A stretch of 64,000 nt of DNA. Origin: MSPOR6 sp964652195. Its GTDB lineage: Bacteria > Poribacteria > WGA-4E > WGA-3G. How positions within the stretch are numbered: position 1 is the stretch's first letter; the number at the start of each line of letters is the position of its first letter. Position numbers and translations under genes: made by a program. The stretch spans positions 1 to 64,000 of the forward strand of contig CAZZBB010000046.1 of NCBI GenBank assembly GCA_964652195.1. The letters run 5' to 3'. The notes beneath the pieces were generated by a model. It did not search any database. It was not told where the DNA came from and saw only the letters and a program-made list of their open reading frames with translations. Positions 45,048-53,452 of the stretch are shown piece by piece.

Positions 45048-45886
45048 TTTTTCAGTTAATTCCAAGCACACTTAGAATGACAACACCTTTAGGGTATGCA
45101 GCCTTAGGTGGGATATACTCTGAACGGTCAGGTATCATAAATATCGCGTTAGAAGGGATGATGCTAATAGGGGCATATGGATATGTAATAGGGGCACAAA
45201 TAACGGGTTCGGAATGGATTGGACTACTGTTCGGTGTTTGTTTTGGTATCATCTTAGCCCTAATACATGCTATAGCAACCATTACTTTTCATGCAGAACA
45301 CATTGTTACTGGGTTAGCAATTAACATATTCGCAATAGGAGTTACCGAATATCTCATACCCACTTCTGATCGGGTGCCGGGATTACCAGAGGTAAAATTA
45401 CCACTCATCGGTGTATATAGTATTTTAGTTTTTATATTACCATTTATAATGACTTTGAGTCATTTATTTCTATATAAAACACCATGGGGATTACGTTTGC
45501 GTGCTGCAGGTGAATCAACTGAAGCATTAAAGACCCTTAGTTTAAGTCGCGCAAGATGGCAGTATTTTGCGGTAATTGTAAGTGGAGTTTTAGCCTCACT
45601 TGGTGGTTGTTTTCTTTCCTCAAATGTACATGTTTTTACAAAAGGTATTACAGCCGGTAGAGGTTATGTCGCATTGGCAGCTGTCATATTTGGTAATTGG
45701 CGTCCACTCAATGGTGTAGCAGCGTGCCTTCTTTTCGGTTTTGCTGCCACCTTAGGATTAGAAAATCGCTGGGGGATTCCAGATCAATTATTGAAGTCTA
45801 TTCCACATATATTGACAATGGTAGTTCTGGCGGGATTAATCGGAACATCAAAACCTCCGAATGCTTTAGGTAGAATTATAACCTAA
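45044..45886 (+). CDS. ABC transporter permease, nucleoside/sugar type (YufQ-like)
   Basis: A 280 aa second permease of the same system, with about eight helices. Signatures: LRMTTPLGYAALGGIYSERSGIINIALEGMMLIGAYG, FHAEHIVTGLAINIFAIG, and the coupling loop LRLRAAGESTEALKTLSLS. Its ATG overlaps the stop of the first permease. A broken ISAs1-type transposase abuts its 3' end, so anything once following in this operon may have been lost or displaced. Confidence 0.9.
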   Translation: MIFQLIPSTLRMTTPLGYAALGGIYSERSGIINIALEGMMLIGAYGYVIGAQITGSEWIGLLFGVCFGIILALIHAIATITFHAEHIVTGLAINIFAIGVTEYLIPTSDRVPGLPEVKLPLIGVYSILVFILPFIMTLSHLFLYKTPWGLRLRAAGESTEALKTLSLSRARWQYFAVIVSGVLASLGGCFLSSNVHVFTKGITAGRGYVALAAVIFGNWRPLNGVAACLLFGFAATLGLENRWGIPDQLLKSIPHILTMVVLAGLIGTSKPPNALGRIIT

Positions 45887-46129
45887 AGTTACATGATTAT
45901 CAGATAATACTGTATTTCGCAATGCTGCCATGACTTGTGGAATAGCACCGCATCGGACAGGTGATGTGTCTTCTCCAAGGAGCGTATCCCGCATCCAGTG
46001 CAACTTGTTCTCTATTGACCAATGTCCACGCCGTAAAGATAGTAAGCGTTCTGCTGATGCTATAACCCTTGTAATCACCACGGCTTCTTGACATACACAG
46101 GTTTTTGAAGTAAAATTGACACGGTAAAC
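45866..46129 (-). pseudogene. ISAs1-family transposase fragment
   Basis: The minus-strand reading from about 46129 to 45902 matches the C-terminal part of ISAs1/H-repeat transposases: ASAERLLSLRRGHWSIENKLHWMRD, with LLGEDTSPVRCG and PQVMAALRNTVLS, includes the catalytic-Glu region. The N-terminal two thirds are missing, and the reading ends abnormally after about ten unrelated residues, at a stop overlapping the permease gene. No terminal inverted repeats were found. It is an immobile remnant. The plus strand inside it carries a promoter for fumC. Confidence 0.85.
46088..46116 (+). promoter_or_regulatory. Sigma-70 promoter candidate for fumC inside IS remnant
   Basis: TTGACA (46088-46093, exact), a 17-base spacer and TAAAAT (46111-46116, 5 of 6). 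Start near 46123, 84 bases before the fumC ATG. It lies within the antisense strand of the ISAs1 fragment. Confidence 0.55.
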
Positions 46130-46206
46130 CCAGAATACAAATGACATTGTAAGCATAGAATTAAAAACACGATACATTGAGATAATCTTATTAGAAGAGG
46201 AAATGA

Positions 46207-47598
46207 ATGAAAACACGAATTGAAAAGGACAGTTTAGGGGAGGTAGAAGTTCCAGAGTCGGCATATTGGGGTGCACAGACACAACGTGCATTTCTTAATT
46301 TCGATATAGGCGATGAATATTTTCCACCAACATTCATCCGAGCACTTGCCATAATTAAACATTCCGCGGCAACAGTAAATGCAGAACTTGGCGGTATCAC
46401 AGAGGAAATAGCAGATCTTATCTGTCGAGCAGCAGATGAAGTTGCTGAAGGTGGTCTGGCTGACCAGTTCCCACTCAGGATTTGGCAAACAGGAAGCGGA
46501 ACACAAACACACATGAACATAAATGAGGTAATCGCCAATAGGGCAAATGAATTGGCGGGTGGAAGTCGTGGAAGGAAATCTCCTGTACATCCGAATGACC
46601 ATGTGAATCGTTCTCAATCAACTAATGATGTATTTCCAACAGCAATCCATATTGCAGTGGTTACACAGATTGTTGAACGACTTCTACCGGCTGCTCAAAC
46701 ATTACAAGAAGCATTGGAGGAGAAATCACAAGCCTTTTCAGAAATAGTAAAGACAGGTCGGACACATCTGATGGATGCCACACCTTTAACGTTAGGACAA
46801 GTCTTCAGTGGATATGTCCAACAGATCAAACATGCACAGGAAGCAATTAAGAGTACTTTATCCCATCTGTATGAACTGCCTATTGGAGGGACAGCAGTAG
46901 GAACTGGTTTAAATTCACATCCTGATTATGCATCCACTGTTTCTCACCGTATTGCGGACAGTACAGGTCATCCATTCATCACAGCACCAAATAAGTTTGA
47001 GGCTATGGGAAGTCGAGATGCCCTTGTATCTGCAAGTGGTGCATTGAAACGACTCGCTTGTGCGTTGTATAAAATTGCTAACGACATCCGTTTGCTCGGA
47101 AGTGGTCCACGGTGTGGAATAGGCGAGTTGATATTACCCGAGAATGAACCGGGGAGTTCAATTATGCCGGGAAAGGTCAATCCAACTCAGTGTGAAGCTA
47201 TGACAATGGTATGTGCACAGGTAATTGGAAATGATACCACAATCTCATTGGCTGGTAGTGCCGGTAACTTTGAATTGAATGTATTTATGCCTGTGATAGC
47301 CTTAAACAGTCTGCAATCTATTCGATTGTTATCGGATGCGTGTGATGCGTTCAGAGAACATTGTGTTGTCGGAATTGAAGCAAACAAACCTGTGATTGCT
47401 GGATATCTTGATGCATCGTTGATGTTAGTGACTGCACTTACACCGCGTATCGGCTATGATGCTGCAGCTAAGTTGGCACAGAAGGCACATCGGGAAGGAT
47501 CAACCTTACGTGAAGTCGCTATTGAAGATGGTGTGCTGACAGGAGAGGAGTTCGATTCTCTCGTGATTCCTGGTGATATGGTAGCACCAAATCTATAA
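46207..47598 (+). CDS. fumC: Fumarate hydratase class II
   Basis: A 463 aa homotetrameric, iron-independent fumarase of the TCA cycle, converting fumarate to malate in the cytoplasm. Motifs: TRIEKDSLGEVEVPESAYWGAQTQRA at the N-terminus, GSGTQTHMNINEVIANRA, HPNDHVNRSQSTNDVFPTA and the superfamily signature GSSIMPGKVNPTQCEA. Length is normal. GAAGAGGAA precedes the ATG. It stands alone and is convergent with rpoC, sharing a terminator. Confidence 0.96.
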   Translation: MKTRIEKDSLGEVEVPESAYWGAQTQRAFLNFDIGDEYFPPTFIRALAIIKHSAATVNAELGGITEEIADLICRAADEVAEGGLADQFPLRIWQTGSGTQTHMNINEVIANRANELAGGSRGRKSPVHPNDHVNRSQSTNDVFPTAIHIAVVTQIVERLLPAAQTLQEALEEKSQAFSEIVKTGRTHLMDATPLTLGQVFSGYVQQIKHAQEAIKSTLSHLYELPIGGTAVGTGLNSHPDYASTVSHRIADSTGHPFITAPNKFEAMGSRDALVSASGALKRLACALYKIANDIRLLGSGPRCGIGELILPENEPGSSIMPGKVNPTQCEAMTMVCAQVIGNDTTISLAGSAGNFELNVFMPVIALNSLQSIRLLSDACDAFREHCVVGIEANKPVIAGYLDASLMLVTALTPRIGYDAAAKLAQKAHREGSTLREVAIEDGVLTGEEFDSLVIPGDMVAPNL

Positions 47599-47673
47599 AT
47601 AAAGAGTTGAGTGTTATAAGCAATTATTAGAGTTGGAATCATCACCGAATATTAACATACAGAGCTTGGTAGT

Positions 47674-47709
47674 ATAATGCGGTCAATAACAAGTTATTGA
47701 CCGCATTAT
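47674..47709. terminator. Convergent terminator between fumC and rpoC
   Basis: ATAATGCGGTCAATAAC (47674-47690) and GTTATTGACCGCATTAT (47693-47709) form a perfect 17 bp stem with a tiny loop, midway between two convergent stops. The plus-strand 3' side continues CTTCTTA. It probably ends both transcripts. Confidence 0.75.
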
Positions 47710-47735
47710 CTTCTTAACTGGAAGAAATTCAGGAA

Positions 47736-50700
47736 CTATTCTTCAAGCTGGATAATTTCTTCAGATAATTCCTCAGATTCAATAATTTCTGTCCCATCTG
47801 ATTCTTCAATACCATCTTTGGAAACTTCCAGTTCCAGCCATCTTGAGAATCCAGTTCCTGCTGGAATTAATCGTCCAAGGATGACGTTTTCCTTCAAACC
47901 TGTAAGGTAATCGGTCTGTCCTTCAACAGCAGCATCTGTAAGAACTTTCGTTGATTGCTGGAAACTTGCCGCAGAAATGAAACTATCGGTACTCAAAGCT
48001 GCTTTACTGATACTCTGTAAGAGTGGTTCACCTGTTGCAGGTGTACCCCCTTCATCCGCTACCCGTCTGTTTTCAGCATAGAACCTCCGACGGCTAACCT
48101 CATCGTTAGCGTAAAATCTTGTATCCCCAATCGTAAGAATACGGATTTTCTGTAGCATTTGTCGGACAATTACTTCGACGTGTTTATCATTGATGATATT
48201 CTTACCGTAGACAGCCTGAACTTCATCAACAAGATATGTCCATACTGCCTCTTCACCTTCAAGTGAAACTCCGTTGATATTTGCCCGACCGATACTAAGT
48301 ATATCGTGTGGATTCAGATATCCATCGGTAAGAGGCTGTCCAGCTTCGACCATGTCACCGGCATCAACACGTCGTTTTTCATCGGGGATTGAGTAAAGGC
48401 GGCTTCTGACTGTATCATCAACAATCCGATACTGTGGAACCCCAGCTTTTTGACCCGTCTGCTGTAATTGTCCGGCAATCTCTGCAATTTCAGCTGCATC
48501 TTCACGTTTTGGACGACGTGCTTCAAAAAGCTCAGTCACCCGTGGAATTCCTACGACAATGTCAAGGTTGGTAGTTTTCTCGTGTAATTCTGCTAATCCG
48601 TGTTGTGCATTCACATGTTCTCCATCTTCAACCGAAACAGAATATCCTGCTGGGATAAGGTGTGAAACGCGTCCACCACCTTCAACGTCAATATCAATTC
48701 TGAAGGTTTCAATCAACGCATCTACATCAACACCACCATACTGTTCTATAGCTCTTTCATATTCCCAGTCGTTTAACTCCTGTCCAACAGTGAGTGTACA
48801 GTTTGGATGGATTACCTTTATGATTTCATAAGTGTTTTTTGATGTCAATGCTGATTTCGCTTTGTAATCAGCATCACTTAAAATCTCATCCTTAGTAACC
48901 TCGGATCCAAAGTCGTTAACCGCCGTAACTTTATACACGCGATCGGTATCAAAACCTTTATAGAGACGTTGCGCTTTCTTGTATTCATTCTCATCAATTT
49001 CTTGTTGTGGGACAAGTGGACATTCTTCATGATGAACAGCAAGAATTAGATAAGAGCGTTGAATATCAGGCAATGGTGTTTCTGTTTCTCTATGGTGTTT
49101 TACGAGTGCTTTGTGATCAGTCTCAGTCAATACTTCCTCTGTATCAGAACCTTCAGGTGTATACTTGTAGAGTTTCTCAAAATCAAACCCTTTATAACTT
49201 CTTCTGAATCGATTGGACTCAGACTGAGTGATAACCTCGTCAACAGATACAGGAAAATCAGGATGATGAACAGCAGCAACTTTATAAAGCCGTTCTACCT
49301 CAAAAGCACCCTCGTTCTTAGTAATGTTAACTTCAAATCCAGGGAATTCCTTAAGAACAGCCTTTTTCTCATTCTCAGTAAGGAGCGTATCGGTTTCCAA
49401 CTTACAATCTGGATGATACACAGAAGTTATTCGGTATCTGAGACGTTCGGCTGTAAATCCACCAAATTTATCTTTGAGTGAATCGTAGTTATCTTGTTCA
49501 ATCAGTTCACCAGGTTTGAGTGGACATTCACTATGTGATACTTCTGCCACACGATACAATTCGTTACTTAGAGGCGATACTTCAAATGCCTTTTCATTTA
49601 TGAATCTATCTCTATATTCCGATTCAGATAATTGTTGTCCGATAGCCAGCTCAATACCTTCAGATACTTCTGTAACTGTGCGTACTGGGTCCCCGAGTTC
49701 GAGATGATATTGACTTTCCTCTTCAGGTGTTAACAAGTGTCCTTCTTTAAATGGACAACTTGAATGGGCAATGGTCTGAATTTCATATCTCATCTCAGCG
49801 TTAAGGGTATTCTGTTTCCGTAAGTATTCACTTTCGGTGAGGATATCTCCTGCATTAGTTCGATATACCCATTTTCCATCGAAAGGTCTAATCTCGGTTT
49901 TCCATTTTTCAGCTTCAGCCTCAGTCAGTAATGTACCCTCCTTCAGAGAACTTTCAGGGTGCATTATCCGGATTACAGGATACTGGGGATCGGAACACCG
50001 GAACAGAGCAAATCGATGCAAACAAGCGTTATATTCTTGATCTGTGAGATACTGGCCTTCCTGTAAGGTAAATCCTTCCCCACTATTGGCATCAATTACA
50101 TCCGGACGATTTACAGCCTCAATTACCCACTTAATGGGTTCTACCTCAAATCCGGGATAACGTTCCTTGTTTTCCTCATGCTGCTTTATAGTAAGGAGTT
50201 CATTCGGTTGGAATTTACAATCAGGATGTTCAACTGTTTTCACTTTATAGTTTGCTTGGTCAAGATGTTCTGCGACCTGTTGAACAATCCAAAGATCACT
50301 TTCTTTACGTACTGTCCGTCCAGGTATAAAATCACGGAAGCGAACCACACCAGATGCTTTAGCAGGGATTTTCCGTGCAAGCCGTTCACTCACATCTTCC
50401 ACCACCCCACCAGTATGAAATGTCCGCATTGTTAACTGTGTTCCAGGTTCCCCGATTGATTGCGCAGCAATAATTCCGATTGCTTCACCAACATTAACCA
50501 TCTGTCCTGATGTTAAATCAGCACCGTAACAACGTGCACAAGACCCTTTCTCTGTCTCACAGGTAAGTATAGATCTAACACGAACACTGGAGACTTCAGC
50601 ATCTTCTATCATTTGTGCCACTTGAGGGGTGATTATTGTATCACTTTCGACAAGAACTTCATCAGTAGCAGGATGAACTACATCTTCAATTGCCACACGG

Positions 50701-53351
50701 CCACTGATTTTAAATCCTATTGATCCGGCACTGGTAGTGAATTTTTGGATACCATGAACTGTACCGCAATCATCTTCTGTCACCATTACATCTTGTGCTA
50801 CATCAACGAGTTTACGTGTGAGATAACCGGATGCTGCGGTTTTCATTGCTGTATCAACTAACCCTTTCCGAGACCCGTAGGTAGAAGTAAAGTAATCAAG
50901 TACATCTAATCCTTCTCTATAAGAAGATTCAATTGGAGTTGACAGGATTTCACCGCTCTGCTTGGATTTCAATCCAACAATAGCACTGATTTGAATGAAA
51001 GGATTCTTACGTGCGCGGGCACCACTATCCGCCATAAGATGGACTGGGCTAAATCCTTCCACATTCTTATCCTGTTCAACCAGATAACTTTCCGTTTCAG
51101 GAAGTTGGTTAAATAAATCCTCTTCAATTTTAATAGTAGCATCGAACCAAATACGAATTTTCTCATTTTCTAATTCTTCCGGTTCGAGATTTTCCTGTGC
51201 ATAAAGCCTTTCAATAGCTTCCCGTGCATCAGTAAGTATCTCGTTTTTACGATTAGGTACGAGGTAATCCTTTATACCCGGAGAAATGCCACTTTGAGTA
51301 GCATACTCAAAACTCAGTTTCTGTAACCGGTCCAATAATGAAACAGTTTCTGAAGTTCCAAGTTCGTTAAAGCACCGTTTAACAAGATCAGATAACCTTC
51401 TACTCCGTGCTTCCCCATTAAAGAATGGTATTTCAAGACCGGTGATTTCATCTGTCCATTTTAGTGATGCTGTACCATTTGTATGTGGGAGTACTTCGTT
51501 AAATATGACACGACCAACAGTTGTTAATATAGGTTCACTATTTCCTTCAAAGAAGAGAAGAATTGAATCGTGTAATTTTATTGTTCCACATCCATGTGCA
51601 TGTGTAACCTCATCAACAGATGTAAAACGTCGTTTTGCCCATTCCTCTTTTTCTAATGAGGAGAATATTTCTTTTGATTCAGAACCATTCGTAAGCTCGG
51701 CATAAGCAGAATGTAGTAATTTTGCACGTTCAAGATGTTCTGGAAGTTGTTTTGTCAGAAAACTTGCACCCAAGATCATATCAAGTTCAGGAACAGTAAT
51801 AGGTTCACCATGGGAAGGTTTTAGAATATTACTACTACTAAGTAGCAACATCTTTGCTTCAGTTCGTGCTTCAATTGACAGAGGCACATGGACAGCCATC
51901 TGGTCACCATCAAAATCAGCATTGAAAGCTTTACAAACGAGAGGTGGAATACGAATTGATTTACCTTCAACAAGAACAGGCATGAATGCCTGAATACCAA
52001 GACGGTGCAGTGTTGGAGGACGGTTTAATAATACTGGATGATCTGCAATAACTTCTTCTAATGCTTCCCACACCGGGGAATCGGGGGTGACGTGTTCAGT
52101 CATGTTCTTCCCACGTTTAATGGTTTGAACATGTCCGTCTGCTAAAAGTTTCTCAATGATGAATGGCTTAAAGAGTTCTACAGCCATTAACTTTGGAATA
52201 CCACATTGATGGAGTTCTAATTCAGGTCCTACAACAATAACACTTCTACCTGAATAGTCAACGCGTTTCCCAAGTAAGTTCTGACGGAAACGGCCGACTT
52301 TCCCTTTAAGTATATCGGATAGTGACTTGAGAGCACGTTTCCCAGGACCAGTAACGCGGCGACCATGTCTTCCATTATCCAAAAATGCATCAACGGATTC
52401 TTGTAACATCCGTTTCTCATTACGTAGGATAACTTCTGGTGAGCGTAAGTCAATCAGTTTTTGTAAACGGTTATTCCGGTTAATGACCCGACGATACAAG
52501 TCGTTTAGATCACTTGTGGCGAATCTTCCACCTTCCAGTGAAACTAATGGACGTAAGTCAGGACTGATGACAGGTAGTACGTCAAGGATCATCCACTCAG
52601 GCTGCATCTCTGCTTTATCAAAGCCTGCTACCATTTTTAATTGTTTTGAGAGTTTTACTTTCTTCTGATGACTTGAGGTCTCCTCAATCTCTTGCGTAAA
52701 TTTCTCTACATCCTCAGGTAAGTCAATCTTTTGAAGAAGTTCCTGAATTGCCTCTGCTCCTGTGGCTGCTTTGAATGTATCAGGATGTTTTTGCATTTTA
52801 GCATTCATCTCTTGTTCTGTGAGAATCTCTTTTAGTTCCAATTCACAGCTATCATCCATAACTTCTGTAACGATAAATGCTTCAAAGTATAGAACACGTT
52901 CTACTTGGCGAGAGGCAAGTTCGAGAAATGTTCCAAGTCGTGAAGGAATACCTTTGAAAAACCATATATGTGAAACTGGGGTCGCAAGTTTGATATAACC
53001 AAGCCGTTCTCGTCGAACTTGTGATTTCGTTACCTCAACCCCACATTGATCACAAATAAGGCCTTTATGCTTAATTCTCTTGTATTTACCACAACTACAC
53101 TCAAAATCTTTTTGTGGACCGAAGGTTGCTTCACAAAATAGTCCTTGGTGTTCTGGTCTAAAACTTCGATAATTTATTGTCTCAGCCTTCTTAATTTCAC
53201 CACAATCACATGTGCCTTTTTCAGGGCAAGACCAAGTTTCGCTCGCAGGATTCCGTCTTTTACAGGACGTGCGCTTTGCCCAATCTTTAATTGTATCGGG
53301 TGATGCGATGCTTATAGAGATACGATTAAAACGGTTTTCTTTGTCTGCCAT
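47736..53351 (-). CDS. rpoC: RNA polymerase beta' subunit with giant trigger-loop insert
   Basis: An 1871 aa beta' subunit. Core motifs are intact: Zn1 ribbon Cys85/87/100/103, catalytic NADFDGDQMAVH at 477-488, bridge helix about 810-855, Zn2 (DCG, CETEKGSCARC) about 861-941, trigger-loop start GEPGTQLTMRTFHTGG about 967-982 and its end, DIVVGIPRVTELFEARRPK, from 1597. Between these trigger-loop halves lie about 610 residues, the SI3 position, filled largely by degenerate repeats (see 48570-50405). An additional four-Cys segment lies at residues 25-51 and the F-loop (787-801) is diverged. The C-terminus ends with an acidic tail. It follows rpoB by 100 bases containing a stem-loop. Confidence 0.97.
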   Translation of the reverse strand: MADKENRFNRISISIASPDTIKDWAKRTSCKRRNPASETWSCPEKGTCDCGEIKKAETINYRSFRPEHQGLFCEATFGPQKDFECSCGKYKRIKHKGLICDQCGVEVTKSQVRRERLGYIKLATPVSHIWFFKGIPSRLGTFLELASRQVERVLYFEAFIVTEVMDDSCELELKEILTEQEMNAKMQKHPDTFKAATGAEAIQELLQKIDLPEDVEKFTQEIEETSSHQKKVKLSKQLKMVAGFDKAEMQPEWMILDVLPVISPDLRPLVSLEGGRFATSDLNDLYRRVINRNNRLQKLIDLRSPEVILRNEKRMLQESVDAFLDNGRHGRRVTGPGKRALKSLSDILKGKVGRFRQNLLGKRVDYSGRSVIVVGPELELHQCGIPKLMAVELFKPFIIEKLLADGHVQTIKRGKNMTEHVTPDSPVWEALEEVIADHPVLLNRPPTLHRLGIQAFMPVLVEGKSIRIPPLVCKAFNADFDGDQMAVHVPLSIEARTEAKMLLLSSSNILKPSHGEPITVPELDMILGASFLTKQLPEHLERAKLLHSAYAELTNGSESKEIFSSLEKEEWAKRRFTSVDEVTHAHGCGTIKLHDSILLFFEGNSEPILTTVGRVIFNEVLPHTNGTASLKWTDEITGLEIPFFNGEARSRRLSDLVKRCFNELGTSETVSLLDRLQKLSFEYATQSGISPGIKDYLVPNRKNEILTDAREAIERLYAQENLEPEELENEKIRIWFDATIKIEEDLFNQLPETESYLVEQDKNVEGFSPVHLMADSGARARKNPFIQISAIVGLKSKQSGEILSTPIESSYREGLDVLDYFTSTYGSRKGLVDTAMKTAASGYLTRKLVDVAQDVMVTEDDCGTVHGIQKFTTSAGSIGFKISGRVAIEDVVHPATDEVLVESDTIITPQVAQMIEDAEVSSVRVRSILTCETEKGSCARCYGADLTSGQMVNVGEAIGIIAAQSIGEPGTQLTMRTFHTGGVVEDVSERLARKIPAKASGVVRFRDFIPGRTVRKESDLWIVQQVAEHLDQANYKVKTVEHPDCKFQPNELLTIKQHEENKERYPGFEVEPIKWVIEAVNRPDVIDANSGEGFTLQEGQYLTDQEYNACLHRFALFRCSDPQYPVIRIMHPESSLKEGTLLTEAEAEKWKTEIRPFDGKWVYRTNAGDILTESEYLRKQNTLNAEMRYEIQTIAHSSCPFKEGHLLTPEEESQYHLELGDPVRTVTEVSEGIELAIGQQLSESEYRDRFINEKAFEVSPLSNELYRVAEVSHSECPLKPGELIEQDNYDSLKDKFGGFTAERLRYRITSVYHPDCKLETDTLLTENEKKAVLKEFPGFEVNITKNEGAFEVERLYKVAAVHHPDFPVSVDEVITQSESNRFRRSYKGFDFEKLYKYTPEGSDTEEVLTETDHKALVKHHRETETPLPDIQRSYLILAVHHEECPLVPQQEIDENEYKKAQRLYKGFDTDRVYKVTAVNDFGSEVTKDEILSDADYKAKSALTSKNTYEIIKVIHPNCTLTVGQELNDWEYERAIEQYGGVDVDALIETFRIDIDVEGGGRVSHLIPAGYSVSVEDGEHVNAQHGLAELHEKTTNLDIVVGIPRVTELFEARRPKREDAAEIAEIAGQLQQTGQKAGVPQYRIVDDTVRSRLYSIPDEKRRVDAGDMVEAGQPLTDGYLNPHDILSIGRANINGVSLEGEEAVWTYLVDEVQAVYGKNIINDKHVEVIVRQMLQKIRILTIGDTRFYANDEVSRRRFYAENRRVADEGGTPATGEPLLQSISKAALSTDSFISAASFQQSTKVLTDAAVEGQTDYLTGLKENVILGRLIPAGTGFSRWLELEVSKDGIEESDGTEIIESEELSEEIIQLEE
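48570..50405 (-). other. Trigger-loop (SI3-site) insertion in RpoC made of tandem repeats
   Basis: About 612 codons (residues 983-1594) separate the trigger-loop halves. Residues about 1035-1547 (DNA 48711-50249) comprise roughly 12-13 degenerate units of 28-50 residues. Typical unit starts are YKVKTVEHPDC, YPVIRIMHPES, YEIQTIAHSSC, YRVAEVSHSEC, YRITSVYHPDC, YKVAAVHHPDF, LILAVHHEEC and YEIIKVIHPNC, each followed by a GE-LLTE-EY segment and often a Y-GF turn. The unit suggests a beta-hairpin plus helix. E. coli SI3 is 188 aa and is made of SBHM domains; cyanobacterial SI3 is about 650 aa. I do not recognise this repeat. The first and last stretches look more SBHM-like. Confidence 0.85.
50949..50993 (-). 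other. Diverged F-loop of RpoC
   Basis: Residues 787-801 read QISAIVGLKSKQSGE where nearly all bacteria have QLxGMRGLMxKPxGE. The conserved Arg and Met residues that contact the folded trigger loop and bridge helix are replaced. The flanking MADSGARAR and bridge helix align well, so this is real divergence and not a frameshift. Confidence 0.75.
53196..53279 (-). other. N-terminal four-cysteine insertion in RpoC
   Basis: Between IKDW and GEIKKAETINYR, which are adjacent in typical RpoC, lies an extra segment of about 25 residues with Cys30, Cys42, Cys48 and Cys50. The spacing could make a small zinc site beside the normal Zn1 ribbon (Cys85-103). Zinc binding is inferred. Confidence 0.7.
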
Positions 53352-53383
53352 TCTTATGCTCCTTTAATGGTTAGGGTGCAATG

Positions 53384-53452
53384 GTTATCGGTATTCAATT
53401 TATAAGGATCTGTTTATAAGTTAGAAATCACTTCTAACTTATTACCGATAAC
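53384..53452 (-). promoter_or_regulatory. Nested stem-loop between rpoB and rpoC
   Basis: An outer 10 bp stem (GTTATCGGTA 53384-53393 with TACCGATAAC 53443-53452) encloses a perfect 11 bp hairpin (53416-53426 with 53432-53442, 5-base loop). On the transcribed minus strand the hairpin stacks directly on the outer stem. No U-run follows, so it is more likely a processing, stability or translation-control element than a terminator. Confidence 0.65.

Noticed and set aside
49059..49481. 140-codon plus-strand frame opposite rpoC
   Set aside because: Antisense shadow of the RpoC repeat region; residue pattern mirrors the coding strand.
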